Source of the DNA: Desulfofarcimen acetoxidans DSM 771
Lineage (GTDB): Bacteria > Bacillota > Desulfotomaculia > Desulfotomaculales > Desulfofarciminaceae
DNA length: 64,000 bases
Assembly: GCF_000024205.1 (NCBI RefSeq)
Contig: NC_013216.1
Coordinates: 3,472,001-3,536,000 of the forward strand
Direction: 5' to 3'
The notes under the pieces were generated by a model. The model did not search any database and was not told the DNA's origin. It saw nothing but the letters and a program-made list of their open reading frames with translations. The stretch's first letter is position 1; each line of letters starts with the position of its first letter. Positions 16,434 through 26,838 of the stretch are shown piece after piece. The position numbers and the translations under genes were made by a program.

Positions 16434-17876
16434 ATGCGAAAAGCATACGATACATTTCTGTTATCAGAAGTGTCTGCAGGCTTAGCTGCCAAAGCTGGTA
16501 GCTTTGAACCGTATCGTTATGAGTGCGCACATTGCGGAGAAGAAGTTCGCCTGTCCGCAGTGGATAGCACCAGTATGGTTCCACATTTCCGGCATCGGAG
16601 TGGAAATAGTGATGTTGAGTGCGAATATTATCTTGGTCAATACGGGGCATTTAGCACGGACGCCCGTTCGAGGAAGAGCAAAAATGAAAGAGCTGAATTT
16701 TACTTCGACAGTAATACAAAGATGTTTTATCTTGGCTTGAGGTTTAGCGAAGATGAGATATCTGCCTATGAACAGCTTTCTACCATTTTCGAGTTGAGAG
16801 TTGCATCTCAAGCGCAGCCGTTCTACATATTGCGAATAAATGGGAGAAACTTTTCCATTGATACTCAGAGACTGATTCCTCTCGATAAATTCTCTTGCAA
16901 CTATTTTTTGTCAAACACGCTAAATGGCATCAAGAGAAAATATGAGGTGTTCAACAACGTCGCAAACAACGCAGCGACTTTCTTTAAAATGCAAGTGGGT
17001 GATGGTGGCTATCGAGCCAAATTAGTTCGCAGTTCCGTTCTTTATACGAATATCCCTTACTTCATAGTTTTTCAAAGTCAGAGCCCGCATTGGTCGCCAG
17101 TAGATGTTTGTTTGCCAAGCGAAATAAAGGTCGAAAACACTTTCGAATTTGAGACGATGGGGAGAAAATTTATAGGAAAGGTTCTGACCATAACTGCAAA
17201 AACAGCACAAATTGACTCATTATTATCCTCTTGGGGTTATCAGTTGGAAGCCGCTGAAACGCTGACATTGCTTTGGCCGCCAGCAATCCTTTCAGAGGAT
17301 ATATCACTAATTAATGCAGATGCGGCGTATCTTTATTCAACATTCGAGCTGCAGGCACATGGCAATATCAATGTCCATTCAGAGGACATTACGAGGATTA
17401 CTGATGGGGTTTCAAAGGTTGCCGTTAATCCCAGAATCAAAGTTTATAAGAAGAACGCAGAACTGATGCTTGAAACATGTGAGCAAGAAACAGATGCATA
17501 CATCAACTTACCTGTGGCTCGAAGGGCTGAAAAGAACTACCGTGTTACTGACGATGCGTCCTTTATGTTCAATCGTTCTGGAGTTTTGCCGTTGAACAAG
17601 GGTGTAACTGTCCAGATGACTCCTGATAGCGAAGTTAGACATTATACGAATGGGTATTTGGATGGGATAGTTGCTCCGTTAGAACAAATTACGATGTCTG
17701 GAGAATCATTGCTCCGAGATGCTCTTATACATTATAAAAGGACCGAAACGCTCAACTGGGATGATTTCAAGTCGCTTTACCTTAGCCAGACCGCTTTTCA
17801 TTACATCGAAACCTGCGAGAAGACAGGACTAATTAACTCTGCGGCAAAATACTTCATTGAGGAGGGGCGGATATGA
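16434..17876 (+). CDS. CoiA-like zinc-finger protein, first gene of defence-like operon
   Basis: 480 residues. The N-terminus has C31-x2-C34, H51-F-R-H54 and C63, the arrangement found in the CoiA-like zinc-binding domain of competence and nuclease proteins. The remaining 400 residues are mixed alpha/beta and match nothing I recognise; no CoiA nuclease motif is evident. The ORF starts at ATG 16434 behind AAAGGAG. Its end overlaps the next start (ATGA), the first of a series of overlaps down to the helicase, which marks a single translation-coupled operon. A role in binding DNA ends or foreign DNA is inference only. Confidence 0.75.
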   Translation: MRKAYDTFLLSEVSAGLAAKAGSFEPYRYECAHCGEEVRLSAVDSTSMVPHFRHRSGNSDVECEYYLGQYGAFSTDARSRKSKNERAEFYFDSNTKMFYLGLRFSEDEISAYEQLSTIFELRVASQAQPFYILRINGRNFSIDTQRLIPLDKFSCNYFLSNTLNGIKRKYEVFNNVANNAATFFKMQVGDGGYRAKLVRSSVLYTNIPYFIVFQSQSPHWSPVDVCLPSEIKVENTFEFETMGRKFIGKVLTITAKTAQIDSLLSSWGYQLEAAETLTLLWPPAILSEDISLINADAAYLYSTFELQAHGNINVHSEDITRITDGVSKVAVNPRIKVYKKNAELMLETCEQETDAYINLPVARRAEKNYRVTDDASFMFNRSGVLPLNKGVTVQMTPDSEVRHYTNGYLDGIVAPLEQITMSGESLLRDALIHYKRTETLNWDDFKSLYLSQTAFHYIETCEKTGLINSAAKYFIEEGRI

Positions 17877-19459
17877 ACTACCTTCCCACGATGACCGAGG
17901 ACGAAATCCGCTATATTTGTTCAGTTATCCCTCTCCAAGACTCTGTGGGATATTTCAAGTATTATCCAAAAGATTTTGCGAAAGTTATGCCGGGATTTCG
18001 AGCTACAAGCCTAAAAAGTCAAGAGCAGGTTAGCGGTATTTTGTTCCGAAACCGCAACCAGCACTTTATCTCATCATTTATTGAGAAGCACATCAGCCGG
18101 TGGCTTGATGAGATTGGCGCGGCTATTAATGAAAAGACCGAAGAAGGCGAAAGTAAGGAATCTGCATTACTTCAAACTTTGCCTCATTGTTTCTTTGTGG
18201 ACAATATTGGGTTATACTTCAAGTTGACGGGTGAGGAGTATACGGGGGAATTTCTTTCTATGCTCAGCGCAAGCATCAGGTTTATTAAAGATGCCAACAC
18301 AGAATGCGAACGCACTAAATCCAAACTAGACACAAAAACAACCGAAGTCAGTCGTTTGGAAGCGGAACTTGAGCGTGTTCAGACCGAACAAAGCAAAATG
18401 AGCCAAAAGCTGAGTGAGCGCTTAGACGAAATTAAGACACTTAAACGCACTAATGCAGACCTTGAAAAAAGCAAAGGAGTTATCGCCTCGCACGAACAAA
18501 CAATTGGAAGTCTGAAGCAAAAAGCGCAAGAACGGGAGGATTACATACAACAACTGAAGGCTGCATTGTCTGTTGCAAGAAAGGAACAACAGCAGCTTGA
18601 GAAAAAAATCAGAGTAGAAATCGCCAAGCAACAGGAAACGGAGAAATATCGGCAAGATACCGCTCAAAAACCTAAATGTCCTAAAGACCTCGATGAGTTT
18701 AGGGATTATTTGGGATACAATTTTGAAAACATCGGTGTGCCAGCAAATTCGGACTATTATCCGTTGCTCAAAGACTACCTGAGCGAGATATTGTTTCAAG
18801 GAAAACCGATTATTATCAGCAGAAGCACCGGATTGTCCTTAATGAAATGCGTTTCAAACACGCTTGTAAAGACTTCTGTAGTTACAACTTTAGCATTCGA
18901 CGATGATGTCACAGAAAAATTAATAGACGGTTTTTTGTCGCAGGACAAGCGTATAGTCTGCTTAGACAACTTCATTGGGAACTACAATGAAACTACGCTC
19001 ATAACCATTTGTGATAGGCACAGAGATAAGATAATTTTCTTGACTATTGCTTATGATCACACACTCTGCTTCGTTCCAGACGAGTTAATGCGGTATTGCC
19101 ACTATCTAAACCTAAATCGCGTTGAGGCTTTTACAGGCGACACAGAACTGACAGAAGACCCATCTGTTGTGGATGAAGTAGAAAAAGTAGTTACTTCAAT
19201 TGTACCAGATGTTCGTTGGACTGTCGCCTTAAAAGAAATGCTTGAGGAATTTGGGGTGCAGGGTGCTTTGTCCGCATATAAGAGTTCCCTCGTTGCTGAC
19301 GAGTTAAGCTTTTGCCGTCTGTTGGCGTTTGATGTCTTGCCATACTGTACGGATGTTCTTAAAATTGCTCCCTTTAATGTCTCCGAGCGATTGGTTAAAT
19401 ATGCGGGTGATAGCGGCAGATGTCTTTATAAGAATTTGTTCAGGAGGTGGTTCGCGTGA
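17873..19459 (+). CDS. Coiled-coil protein with possible degenerate NTPase domain
   Basis: 528 residues. An N-terminal globular part (1-135) is followed by a long coiled coil (about 140-262; heptads such as VSRLEAELERVQTEQ). The C-terminal part (265-528) has an AAA-like feel: GKPIIISRSTGLSLM where a P-loop would be, and a Walker B-like RIVCLDNF strand. No GxxxxGK[ST] is present, so ATP binding is doubtful. ATG 17873 overlaps the previous stop by 4 nt and TGATG joins it to the next gene. It may scaffold or load the helicase encoded downstream; that is inference. Confidence 0.7.
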   Translation: MNYLPTMTEDEIRYICSVIPLQDSVGYFKYYPKDFAKVMPGFRATSLKSQEQVSGILFRNRNQHFISSFIEKHISRWLDEIGAAINEKTEEGESKESALLQTLPHCFFVDNIGLYFKLTGEEYTGEFLSMLSASIRFIKDANTECERTKSKLDTKTTEVSRLEAELERVQTEQSKMSQKLSERLDEIKTLKRTNADLEKSKGVIASHEQTIGSLKQKAQEREDYIQQLKAALSVARKEQQQLEKKIRVEIAKQQETEKYRQDTAQKPKCPKDLDEFRDYLGYNFENIGVPANSDYYPLLKDYLSEILFQGKPIIISRSTGLSLMKCVSNTLVKTSVVTTLAFDDDVTEKLIDGFLSQDKRIVCLDNFIGNYNETTLITICDRHRDKIIFLTIAYDHTLCFVPDELMRYCHYLNLNRVEAFTGDTELTEDPSVVDEVEKVVTSIVPDVRWTVALKEMLEEFGVQGALSAYKSSLVADELSFCRLLAFDVLPYCTDVLKIAPFNVSERLVKYAGDSGRCLYKNLFRRWFA

Positions 19460-20475
19460 TGAATGATCTGCTGAAAACGATGGCAAACGATATGAATATT
19501 CCCCGTTATCACAATGAGTCAGATGAATCTTTCGTTTATCGCCTCTGCTATTCAGCGTTGGGGCAATGGTGTCTAAGCACGGCGATGAATACGACAGGAG
19601 GAGCCGTTGGTACTACGAAGCACAACCAAACCATTGTGCTTAATAACCTTTTATCACGGTTCACCGAACTGTTTCCGTACATAACCGATAGATTCATTGA
19701 CTCCAGTAATCAGCAGATATCTTTTTTGGTCAGCGTCCGAAGGGCTTATGAGGAAACAGGATACTTATTGACCAATAGTGACAACCACAACCGAATCGCA
19801 AACTATGGCAGAACTATTCGGGTAGGCGATAAGTTTTTATTCTTTGGGCTACCCTGTGAACATTGCGAAGTTAACGGACTTGGGGTGTTTACGAACCCTA
19901 CAGACTACTTGGTTGTTTTGAAGGATTTTCTCGTAAGAGATTCTCTGCCGGGCGAGGCGTACTTCAACTCGCGGTTTGACCCAATTGATTTTTACCAAAG
20001 GGACATTGATTTATCCGAGTTGGAATTTTTCAATCCCAAGTCGAATAATGTACCGTCTATGTCATGGGGTAAAAAACCTGAAACAGATTGTACTGTGGCG
20101 AGGAAAACCGAAACAGGTCCGTTCTATCGGATAATGAAAGTAAATGACGATATACAGTTCGCCGATGAACCGGTTGAACAGCAAAGCGATGTTTTTACAT
20201 CGTATGAATACAGGAGACTGTACTTTGCTCTTAAATTCCATTACGACAATCCTCTGAAGGCAACCATCACGAAACTTGATGAGTTGTATTCTAAAATTCA
20301 CATAGCAGGGCACTTGCCGAATCGCGAATACTACCTGCTGTTACTTTTGTCGTGGCCGGAACGCAATGCATTTGACAAAGTGAACTTTATTATAAGAAAC
20401 GACTTGCTTGCAAGCGTAACTGATGCGCTTGCAGACATTGGGATAGAAATTAAGGGAGGGCAACCAAATGCATAA
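19459..20475 (+). CDS. Unknown protein of defence-like operon
   Basis: 338 residues, unrecognised. The start [37 protein letters not shown] resembles phage and defence proteins that open with a small helical DNA- or partner-binding unit, but I cannot name a family. A central region has a CEHC pair and an LGVFTNP turn. ATG 19459 overlaps the preceding TGA (TGATG) with AGGAGG 9 nt upstream. It overlaps the helicase start by 8 nt, so stoichiometric production with the helicase is likely. Confidence 0.7.
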   Translation: MNDLLKTMANDMNIPRYHNESDESFVYRLCYSALGQWCLSTAMNTTGGAVGTTKHNQTIVLNNLLSRFTELFPYITDRFIDSSNQQISFLVSVRRAYEETGYLLTNSDNHNRIANYGRTIRVGDKFLFFGLPCEHCEVNGLGVFTNPTDYLVVLKDFLVRDSLPGEAYFNSRFDPIDFYQRDIDLSELEFFNPKSNNVPSMSWGKKPETDCTVARKTETGPFYRIMKVNDDIQFADEPVEQQSDVFTSYEYRRLYFALKFHYDNPLKATITKLDELYSKIHIAGHLPNREYYLLLLLSWPERNAFDKVNFIIRNDLLASVTDALADIGIEIKGGQPNA

Positions 20476-23400
20476 TCCTAACGGGGTACAGGAGTATTAT
20501 CAGGCTATTCGGGATAGGCTGAAGAACTACATCAAGTCCGACTACTTGGCAAACAGCGAAACTCTATTGCTTTATGTCGACGATCTTCTCGGCGAGTTGT
20601 GTTCTGAGTACACGAACATCGCCCGCGAGCCGTATATTGAAACCGCTGCTTCTTACAAGAAAATACAGGACGGAATTCAAAACTCTTCCCGAATCAAGCA
20701 AGGAGTAAAAGAGTCGTTGTTCAAATTGGTAGCCAAAGGCCTCGGCATTTTCTCCGACCCGTTTGAGCATCAGGTAAAGGCACTGGAATATTTCCTTGCT
20801 GGACGAGACCTGTTTGTTTCGACCGGTACTGGCTCTGGTAAGACTGAGTGCTTCCTTTGGCCGATTATTGCAAAGTGTTTCGATGAAGCAAAGAATCATC
20901 CTGCGATCTTTAAGAACGAAGCGGTTCGCACACTTATCATTTACCCAATGAATTCACTGGTTTCAGACCAACTGGCTCGTTTCAGAAAAATTATCGGTAG
21001 CCCGGACTTCAAATATATATTTACGCGCGATACCCACGCATCACGGATACCTCATTTCGGTATGTACACAGGCAGAACTCCGTACTCTGGTGATGCAAAA
21101 AAAGCAAGTAGCCAAGAACTGGCGATAACTTTCCGAGAGAACTACCTAATTGACGAAACTGCCGATGCCTACACTCAAAGAAGGCAAACGAATAATATCA
21201 AAGGACTTAAAAGCATCAGCAAATATCCTGCGCGGTTTGGGGAAGACGGACTTCGTGTCTTTATTGAGAATCTTGAAAAGAACATCCACAGACCGTCACC
21301 ATATGATGCCGAGTTCATTACGCGCTTTGAGATGCAGAATTGTCCGCCTGACATTCTTATTACCAACTACTCAATGTTAGAGTATATGCTTATGCGTCAG
21401 CGTGAAGCTAACATTTGGGATAAAACAAAGGAGTGGCTTGAGACCTCGGATGAGAACAAACTGCTTATTGTTCTTGATGAGGCGCATATGTACCGTGGCT
21501 CTGCCGGAGGGGAAATTGCGCTCCTGCTAGAAAGGCTGTTCTACCGTCTAGGAATTTCCTCAGAAAAGGTTCAGTTCATCCTGACAACTGCGAGTATGCC
21601 CCAGAACGAGCAGACTGCAATTAACGGTTTTTATACCGGACTAACTGGAAAAGTTGCTTCTTCTTGTGAGTTCCTCTTTGGCTCAAAAGAGGAGATTCCT
21701 GACGAACAGGAAATAAGAACGGATATAGAAGCATTAGCCTCGATAGATTCCGACCAAGTCCAAGGAGAAGCAATCACTAAGCGGATTGCCGCTTTTGCAT
21801 CTTCCGTATTTAAGACGACCTTGCCGTCTGACATTAGCCAGGATAGCGCACAAGAGTGGCTATACGACAATCTTCCGAAGTATGAGGCTTTCGTAAAGCT
21901 GAATAGACTCTGCCGTGATGGTGCGAAATCATATAGCGAAATAAAAGAAGTTATCTTTGGGAATGTAGCTACTTCCGAAAAGGCGCTTGATGCCTTGTTA
22001 GTATTGGTTTCACTGGCCGCGAAAGGCGGTAATATTCTGTTCCCTGTCAGGCTTCATATGTTTCTTCGTGGCTTGCAGGGGCTTTATACCTGCTCGAACC
22101 CTAAATGCACCCGTGCGAAACAATCAGAAAGTGAAAAATTGCCGCTTGGGAAAATCATCTCTATTCCGAAGGATAAGTGCGAGTGCGGAGGCAAGATATA
22201 CGAACTCTTCAATCACATAAAATGTGGAGCGTTATATATTCGAGCATTTGTTCAAAAAAACGAGGGTCAGCCATACTGGTACGTCTTCCCGAAAAAGGGT
22301 TTGGATGGGGATGTTAATTCTTTGCAAGAAACATTGCTTTACGTCGTCCCAAAACAATATCAGTGCGGGAAGAATGATAAGATTGGCTCCCTTGACCCAT
22401 TCACAGGTAAACTGTATCTGACCCTGCAGGATGAGGAAACTTTGCTTGATGTTGTCTACTACAATAAAAGTGAAAAAGGTAAAAAGACAGATGCGAAAGG
22501 AATGCCTTTTAACTTTGGTGTATGCCCAAAATGTAAAAAGCCGATGCCGTTAAAAAAACCCGTCGACTTGTCAACCAAAGGGAATATACCGTTTTACAAC
22601 CTGACTAAGTCTCAATTCGAGCTTCAACCACCAAAGTCAGGCCTTATTAACCAAGGTAAAAAGGTATTACTGTTCTCCGATTCGCGCCAAAATGCGGCAA
22701 AACTCGCATTAGACCTTTCAAAATCTTCTGACGCAGATGCGTTTCGGCAGGCTGTAATGCTCGCTTCACTATTGTTAGAGGTGGATGGTAAAGAACACTC
22801 CTTGGCTGATTTGTACCCTGCGTTTCTGGATGCGTGCAATCAGAATAACCTTACTTTCTTTAGCGGAACAAGCAAAGACAAATTCGATGGTGATAAGCGA
22901 AAATTTGCCAAATCTAAAGCAAACGCAGAAAAACGTGGACGAACAATTAACTATTCCTCCTTGCTTGGTGATTACGGTGCATTACCAGACAATTACTATG
23001 AACAACTTTTAACTTTCTTTACTGAAAGTCCTCGTTCATTCAAGGATATTGGAATAGGTTTTTTAGCACCATTATCTACAGTTCTGGATCTTTGTATGGA
23101 ATACTTAGAAGACGATGATATCAGTATCGATAAAGCTAAGCTTTACCAATTGCTGGTTCTGATGTTCTGGGAAGTGATGGATGACAGCGCAGCCTTGGGA
23201 GAAACCATTCAAGACGATGTGCGAAAAGGGCTACCCGGGCGGAGCAAGAGCTCTAATTTTGGACTGAGCTTCGACTTTTTAACAGCATTGGATAAAGGAC
23301 TGCTTCAGCGAATTCAGGAAGTATTGTGCCACGATGCCATAACAACCAGGAAAATATTAGACAAAGTGCGCGACCTATTCTTTGCCTCTTCATCTGCCAA

Positions 23401-25693
23401 TCGCTACTATATTAAATTGAGTGCGGTTAAAATCGAGCTGGCAAGCGAGGATTTTGTATGGTATCGGTGCGTGAAATGCGGAAAGTTGTCTCCGTTTAAA
23501 ATTGGTGACTATTGTGGCGCTTGCTTTGATTCGTCCGATTTAGTTTCCATTGGCGAGGAGGAATTGTCACGCTTTGACTTCTGGCGCATACCTGTTCTAA
23601 ATGCACTTAAAAAGATAGAAAGCATTCACACGATTGATACCGAAGAGCATACGGCACAGCTTTCACACAAAGAGATTCGTAGCGACACATGGAGTCGCAC
23701 GGAAAAATATGAAATGCGCTTCCAAGACATAAACGCTGGAGAACACGGCGAAGATGCGATTGATGTTCTCAGTTGCACAACAACGATGGAAGTTGGTATT
23801 GATATCGGCTCTTTGACTGCGATCGGGCTTCGTAATATCCCGCCCATGAGGGAGAACTATCAGCAACGAGCAGGACGTGCTGGACGTAAGAATGCAGGGA
23901 TATCAACTATCGTGACTTACGCCTCTGGAGGTACGCACGACAGCCACTACTTCCAGCACCCTGATGAAATGATTTCCGGAGCACCGCGTAAGCCGTGGAT
24001 AGACCGCAGCAATCCAAAAATTAAACAACGCCATGTAAATATGCTGACACTAAACGGGTTTATGTCCACGGAAGCTATGAGAACCCAATTTGATGGGATT
24101 GTTGATACAGGGATTATTAAATTCTGCGAATTATATGGTGAAAACTTTATTGAGTTTGCAGAGCAATTTTCTAAAAACTCAGGGCTGTCAACGGCTAAAA
24201 CAATAGAGCATTTCCAAGAAATATGCGGGCTTGTTTTAGCAGAGGGCAAGCGTGACGAGTATATAAATAATGATAAAGAAACGCCTGCGTTTGATATTTT
24301 TTACCGCGAAGGCTTTATTCCGTCTTACTCGTTCCCAAAGAATGTTGTAAGGTTCTTCGTTGAAAAGGAATCCGAGCGCGGCAAAAATTCGCCAAGGGAT
24401 ATTCAGTATGCACCCGAACGTGACATAGCCGTGGCTCTTAGCGAATATGCCCCCGGCCGCTTCGTGACCATCGATAAGAAAATATTTAAGAGCGGTGGGA
24501 TTTACGCAAACCCTCGTCCCCGTGGGTTTGAAACCAATCATGCAGAGTTTTACTTCAAGAACACTGACTACTACAAAGACATCTTTATCTGCTCCGAGTG
24601 TAATTGGTTTGGGCTTCAGGAAGATGCAAGCCTATCTCAATGCCCGTACTGTGGCTCGGAGATTGTGAAAAACAAAATGCTGCGTCCTTGGGGGTTCTCC
24701 CCTGTAAAGGGCGATGAAGTAAAGTTCGAGGATGAGGACGAGCAATACACCTATGCCGAAGCCCCGTACTATTCTTATGTCCCTGAGGATACGAGGATGG
24801 ACAGCTTTGGGCAGAGTAAAATCCGTTTCGCCAATTTGCCCGACCGCAAAGTGCTGACCGTTAATATGGGGAAGAGTAAAAACGGATTCAATATTTGCAA
24901 AAAATGCGGAGGAGCGGAGGTAACTGACGCAAAGGAAGGCGCGACGTATTCGTTTTCTCAGCCTTATCACGATAACCACCCACTCTGCCGACATGAAGGA
25001 ACCGTTGCCCACGGCATTTATCTCGGATATGAGTTTCTTACGGATATGTTTATGCTCGATATATCTTACGATTCAACAAAGTTGGTGGGAAACCGCAGTG
25101 CTGAAGAGAAAAGCATCCTTCGTGCGGCTGTAACTACTTTGCACGAGGCAGTTAAAAAGGCCGTCTCACTCGTTTTGGATATTGACTATAACGAAATCAG
25201 CGGGGGGTGGCGTCCGAGAATCAAGGGAGACGGTAACTCGCACATGGAAATGTTTTTCTATGATAATCTGACAAGTGGTGCTGGGTATTCATCGCTTATT
25301 GGCTCGATTTTGGACGAGGTACTTGAACGGGCGCGCATTATACTGACTGGGTGCGAATGTTCACGTTCCTGTAAGAACTGCTTGGATAATTATTGGAATC
25401 AGCGAAATCATCAATTGTTCGACCGACATCTTGGCTTGCAATTACTTGATTACGCACAATTTGGACAGTTGCCCGATGACTACGAAGTTAGCGAACAAAA
25501 TGAATATTTTCAACCATTGCTGAAACTGATAACCGAGGACGGCGGAGTACCGCCACTCGCATTTGAAGTTATCCCTGCTATGCGGAAGAAACCCGACAGT
25601 ACACGAAGCAAAATGTACCTCAATCCATACGATCTAACGGATTGGCTACCTAATGCATTTATGACATATAGAAATCTGGTGAGTGAGGGATAA
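20468..25693 (+). CDS. Giant DEAH-box helicase with DUF1998-like C-terminus (DruE-like)
   Basis: 1741 residues. Motifs in order: FEHQVKAL (Q-like), GTGSGKTE (Walker A, about 119-126), [27 protein letters not shown] 337-340, TTASMP (motif III), [22 protein letters not shown] and QQRAGRAGR (about 1132-1140). Zinc ribbons interrupt it near 540-590, 685, 1000 and 1375. The C-terminus carries the DUF1998/MZB-like cluster C-E-C-x3-C-x2-C near 1630. Size and domains match the large helicases of Druantia (DruE) more than the split DrmA/DrmB pair of DISARM. It presumably translocates on DNA. The frame is intact, and it overlaps its upstream neighbour. Confidence 0.88.
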   Translation: MHNPNGVQEYYQAIRDRLKNYIKSDYLANSETLLLYVDDLLGELCSEYTNIAREPYIETAASYKKIQDGIQNSSRIKQGVKESLFKLVAKGLGIFSDPFEHQVKALEYFLAGRDLFVSTGTGSGKTECFLWPIIAKCFDEAKNHPAIFKNEAVRTLIIYPMNSLVSDQLARFRKIIGSPDFKYIFTRDTHASRIPHFGMYTGRTPYSGDAKKASSQELAITFRENYLIDETADAYTQRRQTNNIKGLKSISKYPARFGEDGLRVFIENLEKNIHRPSPYDAEFITRFEMQNCPPDILITNYSMLEYMLMRQREANIWDKTKEWLETSDENKLLIVLDEAHMYRGSAGGEIALLLERLFYRLGISSEKVQFILTTASMPQNEQTAINGFYTGLTGKVASSCEFLFGSKEEIPDEQEIRTDIEALASIDSDQVQGEAITKRIAAFASSVFKTTLPSDISQDSAQEWLYDNLPKYEAFVKLNRLCRDGAKSYSEIKEVIFGNVATSEKALDALLVLVSLAAKGGNILFPVRLHMFLRGLQGLYTCSNPKCTRAKQSESEKLPLGKIISIPKDKCECGGKIYELFNHIKCGALYIRAFVQKNEGQPYWYVFPKKGLDGDVNSLQETLLYVVPKQYQCGKNDKIGSLDPFTGKLYLTLQDEETLLDVVYYNKSEKGKKTDAKGMPFNFGVCPKCKKPMPLKKPVDLSTKGNIPFYNLTKSQFELQPPKSGLINQGKKVLLFSDSRQNAAKLALDLSKSSDADAFRQAVMLASLLLEVDGKEHSLADLYPAFLDACNQNNLTFFSGTSKDKFDGDKRKFAKSKANAEKRGRTINYSSLLGDYGALPDNYYEQLLTFFTESPRSFKDIGIGFLAPLSTVLDLCMEYLEDDDISIDKAKLYQLLVLMFWEVMDDSAALGETIQDDVRKGLPGRSKSSNFGLSFDFLTALDKGLLQRIQEVLCHDAITTRKILDKVRDLFFASSSANRYYIKLSAVKIELASEDFVWYRCVKCGKLSPFKIGDYCGACFDSSDLVSIGEEELSRFDFWRIPVLNALKKIESIHTIDTEEHTAQLSHKEIRSDTWSRTEKYEMRFQDINAGEHGEDAIDVLSCTTTMEVGIDIGSLTAIGLRNIPPMRENYQQRAGRAGRKNAGISTIVTYASGGTHDSHYFQHPDEMISGAPRKPWIDRSNPKIKQRHVNMLTLNGFMSTEAMRTQFDGIVDTGIIKFCELYGENFIEFAEQFSKNSGLSTAKTIEHFQEICGLVLAEGKRDEYINNDKETPAFDIFYREGFIPSYSFPKNVVRFFVEKESERGKNSPRDIQYAPERDIAVALSEYAPGRFVTIDKKIFKSGGIYANPRPRGFETNHAEFYFKNTDYYKDIFICSECNWFGLQEDASLSQCPYCGSEIVKNKMLRPWGFSPVKGDEVKFEDEDEQYTYAEAPYYSYVPEDTRMDSFGQSKIRFANLPDRKVLTVNMGKSKNGFNICKKCGGAEVTDAKEGATYSFSQPYHDNHPLCRHEGTVAHGIYLGYEFLTDMFMLDISYDSTKLVGNRSAEEKSILRAAVTTLHEAVKKAVSLVLDIDYNEISGGWRPRIKGDGNSHMEMFFYDNLTSGAGYSSLIGSILDEVLERARIILTGCECSRSCKNCLDNYWNQRNHQLFDRHLGLQLLDYAQFGQLPDDYEVSEQNEYFQPLLKLITEDGGVPPLAFEVIPAMRKKPDSTRSKMYLNPYDLTDWLPNAFMTYRNLVSEG

Positions 25694-25694
25694 T

Positions 25695-26537
25695 ATGGCT
25701 AAATCGCTTTCACCGCTTCGTTATCCGGGCGGTAAATCAAAAATTTATGAAAAAGTTAGAAACCTAATCGTTGCCAACGGCTATGAGGGCAGAACATATG
25801 TCGAGCCTTTTGCCGGAGGTTTTGGTATAGGCATTAGTTTGCTATGTGAAGGCGTAGTGAAAGCGGCTATCCTTAATGATTATGATTCTCATATCTATCA
25901 CTTTTGGTACTCCGTGCTTAATGACACAGACAACTTGCTTAGGTTGATTTCGGACACACCAATAACGATTGAAGAGCGCGAGAGACAAAAGCTAAACTAC
26001 CGAGACACAGATGCGGATACGTTGAGCGATGGTTTTGCAACACTGTTTCTGAATCGTGTCAACTTCTCAGGGGTCATAAAGGGCGGACCCATTGGAGGGT
26101 TAGCACAAACAGGGACGTATAAAGTTGATTGCCGTTTCAACAAGGCGGATATCAGTAGCAAAATAGAAACTATCGCCAAACTTAAGAGTAAAATTAAGTT
26201 GTACAACAAGGACGCCGGATATTTAATCAAAATGAACCTGATGAAAATGAAAGCCCGGATGTTTCTGAATATCGACCCTCCCTATGTGATAAAGGGTAGC
26301 CAACTTTACACGAATTTCTTTACCGAAGGAGACCATCTTAATCTTCAACGAGTGATTGTTAAGCACTTGGATGCAGAGTTCCCGTGGATAATCACCTATG
26401 ACGACTGTCTTTTAGTGAGGGATTTGTACCGCCGTTTCCATATGGAGGAATACGGGATTACTCACAACGTCGGCGGTAGTCTACAAGGCAAAGAGATAGT
26501 GATAACGAATCTACCGATTGATAGATTCAAGTGGTAG
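25695..26537 (+). CDS. D12-class (Dam-like) adenine-N6 DNA methyltransferase
   Basis: 280 residues. Motif X-like LRYPGGKSKI at the start, AdoMet-binding YVEPFAGGFGIG (about 35-46) and catalytic DPPY (194-197) identify a class D12 m6A methyltransferase. Recognition sequence cannot be read. ATG 25695 stands one base after the helicase stop. In an operon with a helicase it could mark self DNA, as methylases do in DISARM and restriction systems. No restriction endonuclease domain is recognised in its neighbours. Confidence 0.9.
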   Translation: MAKSLSPLRYPGGKSKIYEKVRNLIVANGYEGRTYVEPFAGGFGIGISLLCEGVVKAAILNDYDSHIYHFWYSVLNDTDNLLRLISDTPITIEERERQKLNYRDTDADTLSDGFATLFLNRVNFSGVIKGGPIGGLAQTGTYKVDCRFNKADISSKIETIAKLKSKIKLYNKDAGYLIKMNLMKMKARMFLNIDPPYVIKGSQLYTNFFTEGDHLNLQRVIVKHLDAEFPWIITYDDCLLVRDLYRRFHMEEYGITHNVGGSLQGKEIVITNLPIDRFKW

Positions 26538-26550
26538 GAGGATATCAATT

Positions 26551-26838
26551 ATGACAACACTAAATAAGCTTCTCATTGCAGAAGCAACCGAATATGAATT
26601 CAAGTCTGCTGTTGAGGCTAATAAGCCACGCGGATGGCTGAAGACCGTAAGCGCATTCGCCAATGGCGTGGGAGGTAGTATATACTTCGGTGTGTCCGAC
26701 AACGGTGTTGCAATCGGATTGGATAACGCCCAGAAAGCCGCAGAACAAGTCAGCGAACTTATAAACCGGACTTTGGCGCAAATATTTTCCAACCCCAGCT
26801 ATATCAAGGCTTACACGGCACTAATAATAAAAATGTAG
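26551..26838 (+). pseudogene. Schlafen/AlbA-type ATP-binding regulator, 5' part cut by IS
   Basis: The start ATEYEFKSAVEANKPRGWLKTVSAFANGVGGSIYFGVSDNG is the AlbA_2 (Schlafen-like) domain of large ATP-binding transcriptional regulators. The frame is interrupted near 26800-26838 by a transposon and ends at a chance stop. The remaining domains resume at about 28779. The start follows the methyltransferase stop by 13 nt behind AGGAGG, so it was the sixth gene of the operon. Confidence 0.85.

Noticed and set aside
16434-26537. Assigning the operon outright to DISARM or Druantia
   Set aside because: Helicase and DUF1998 parts are fused, DrmC and DruA are missing, and the methylase is D12-class; family identity cannot be settled by eye.
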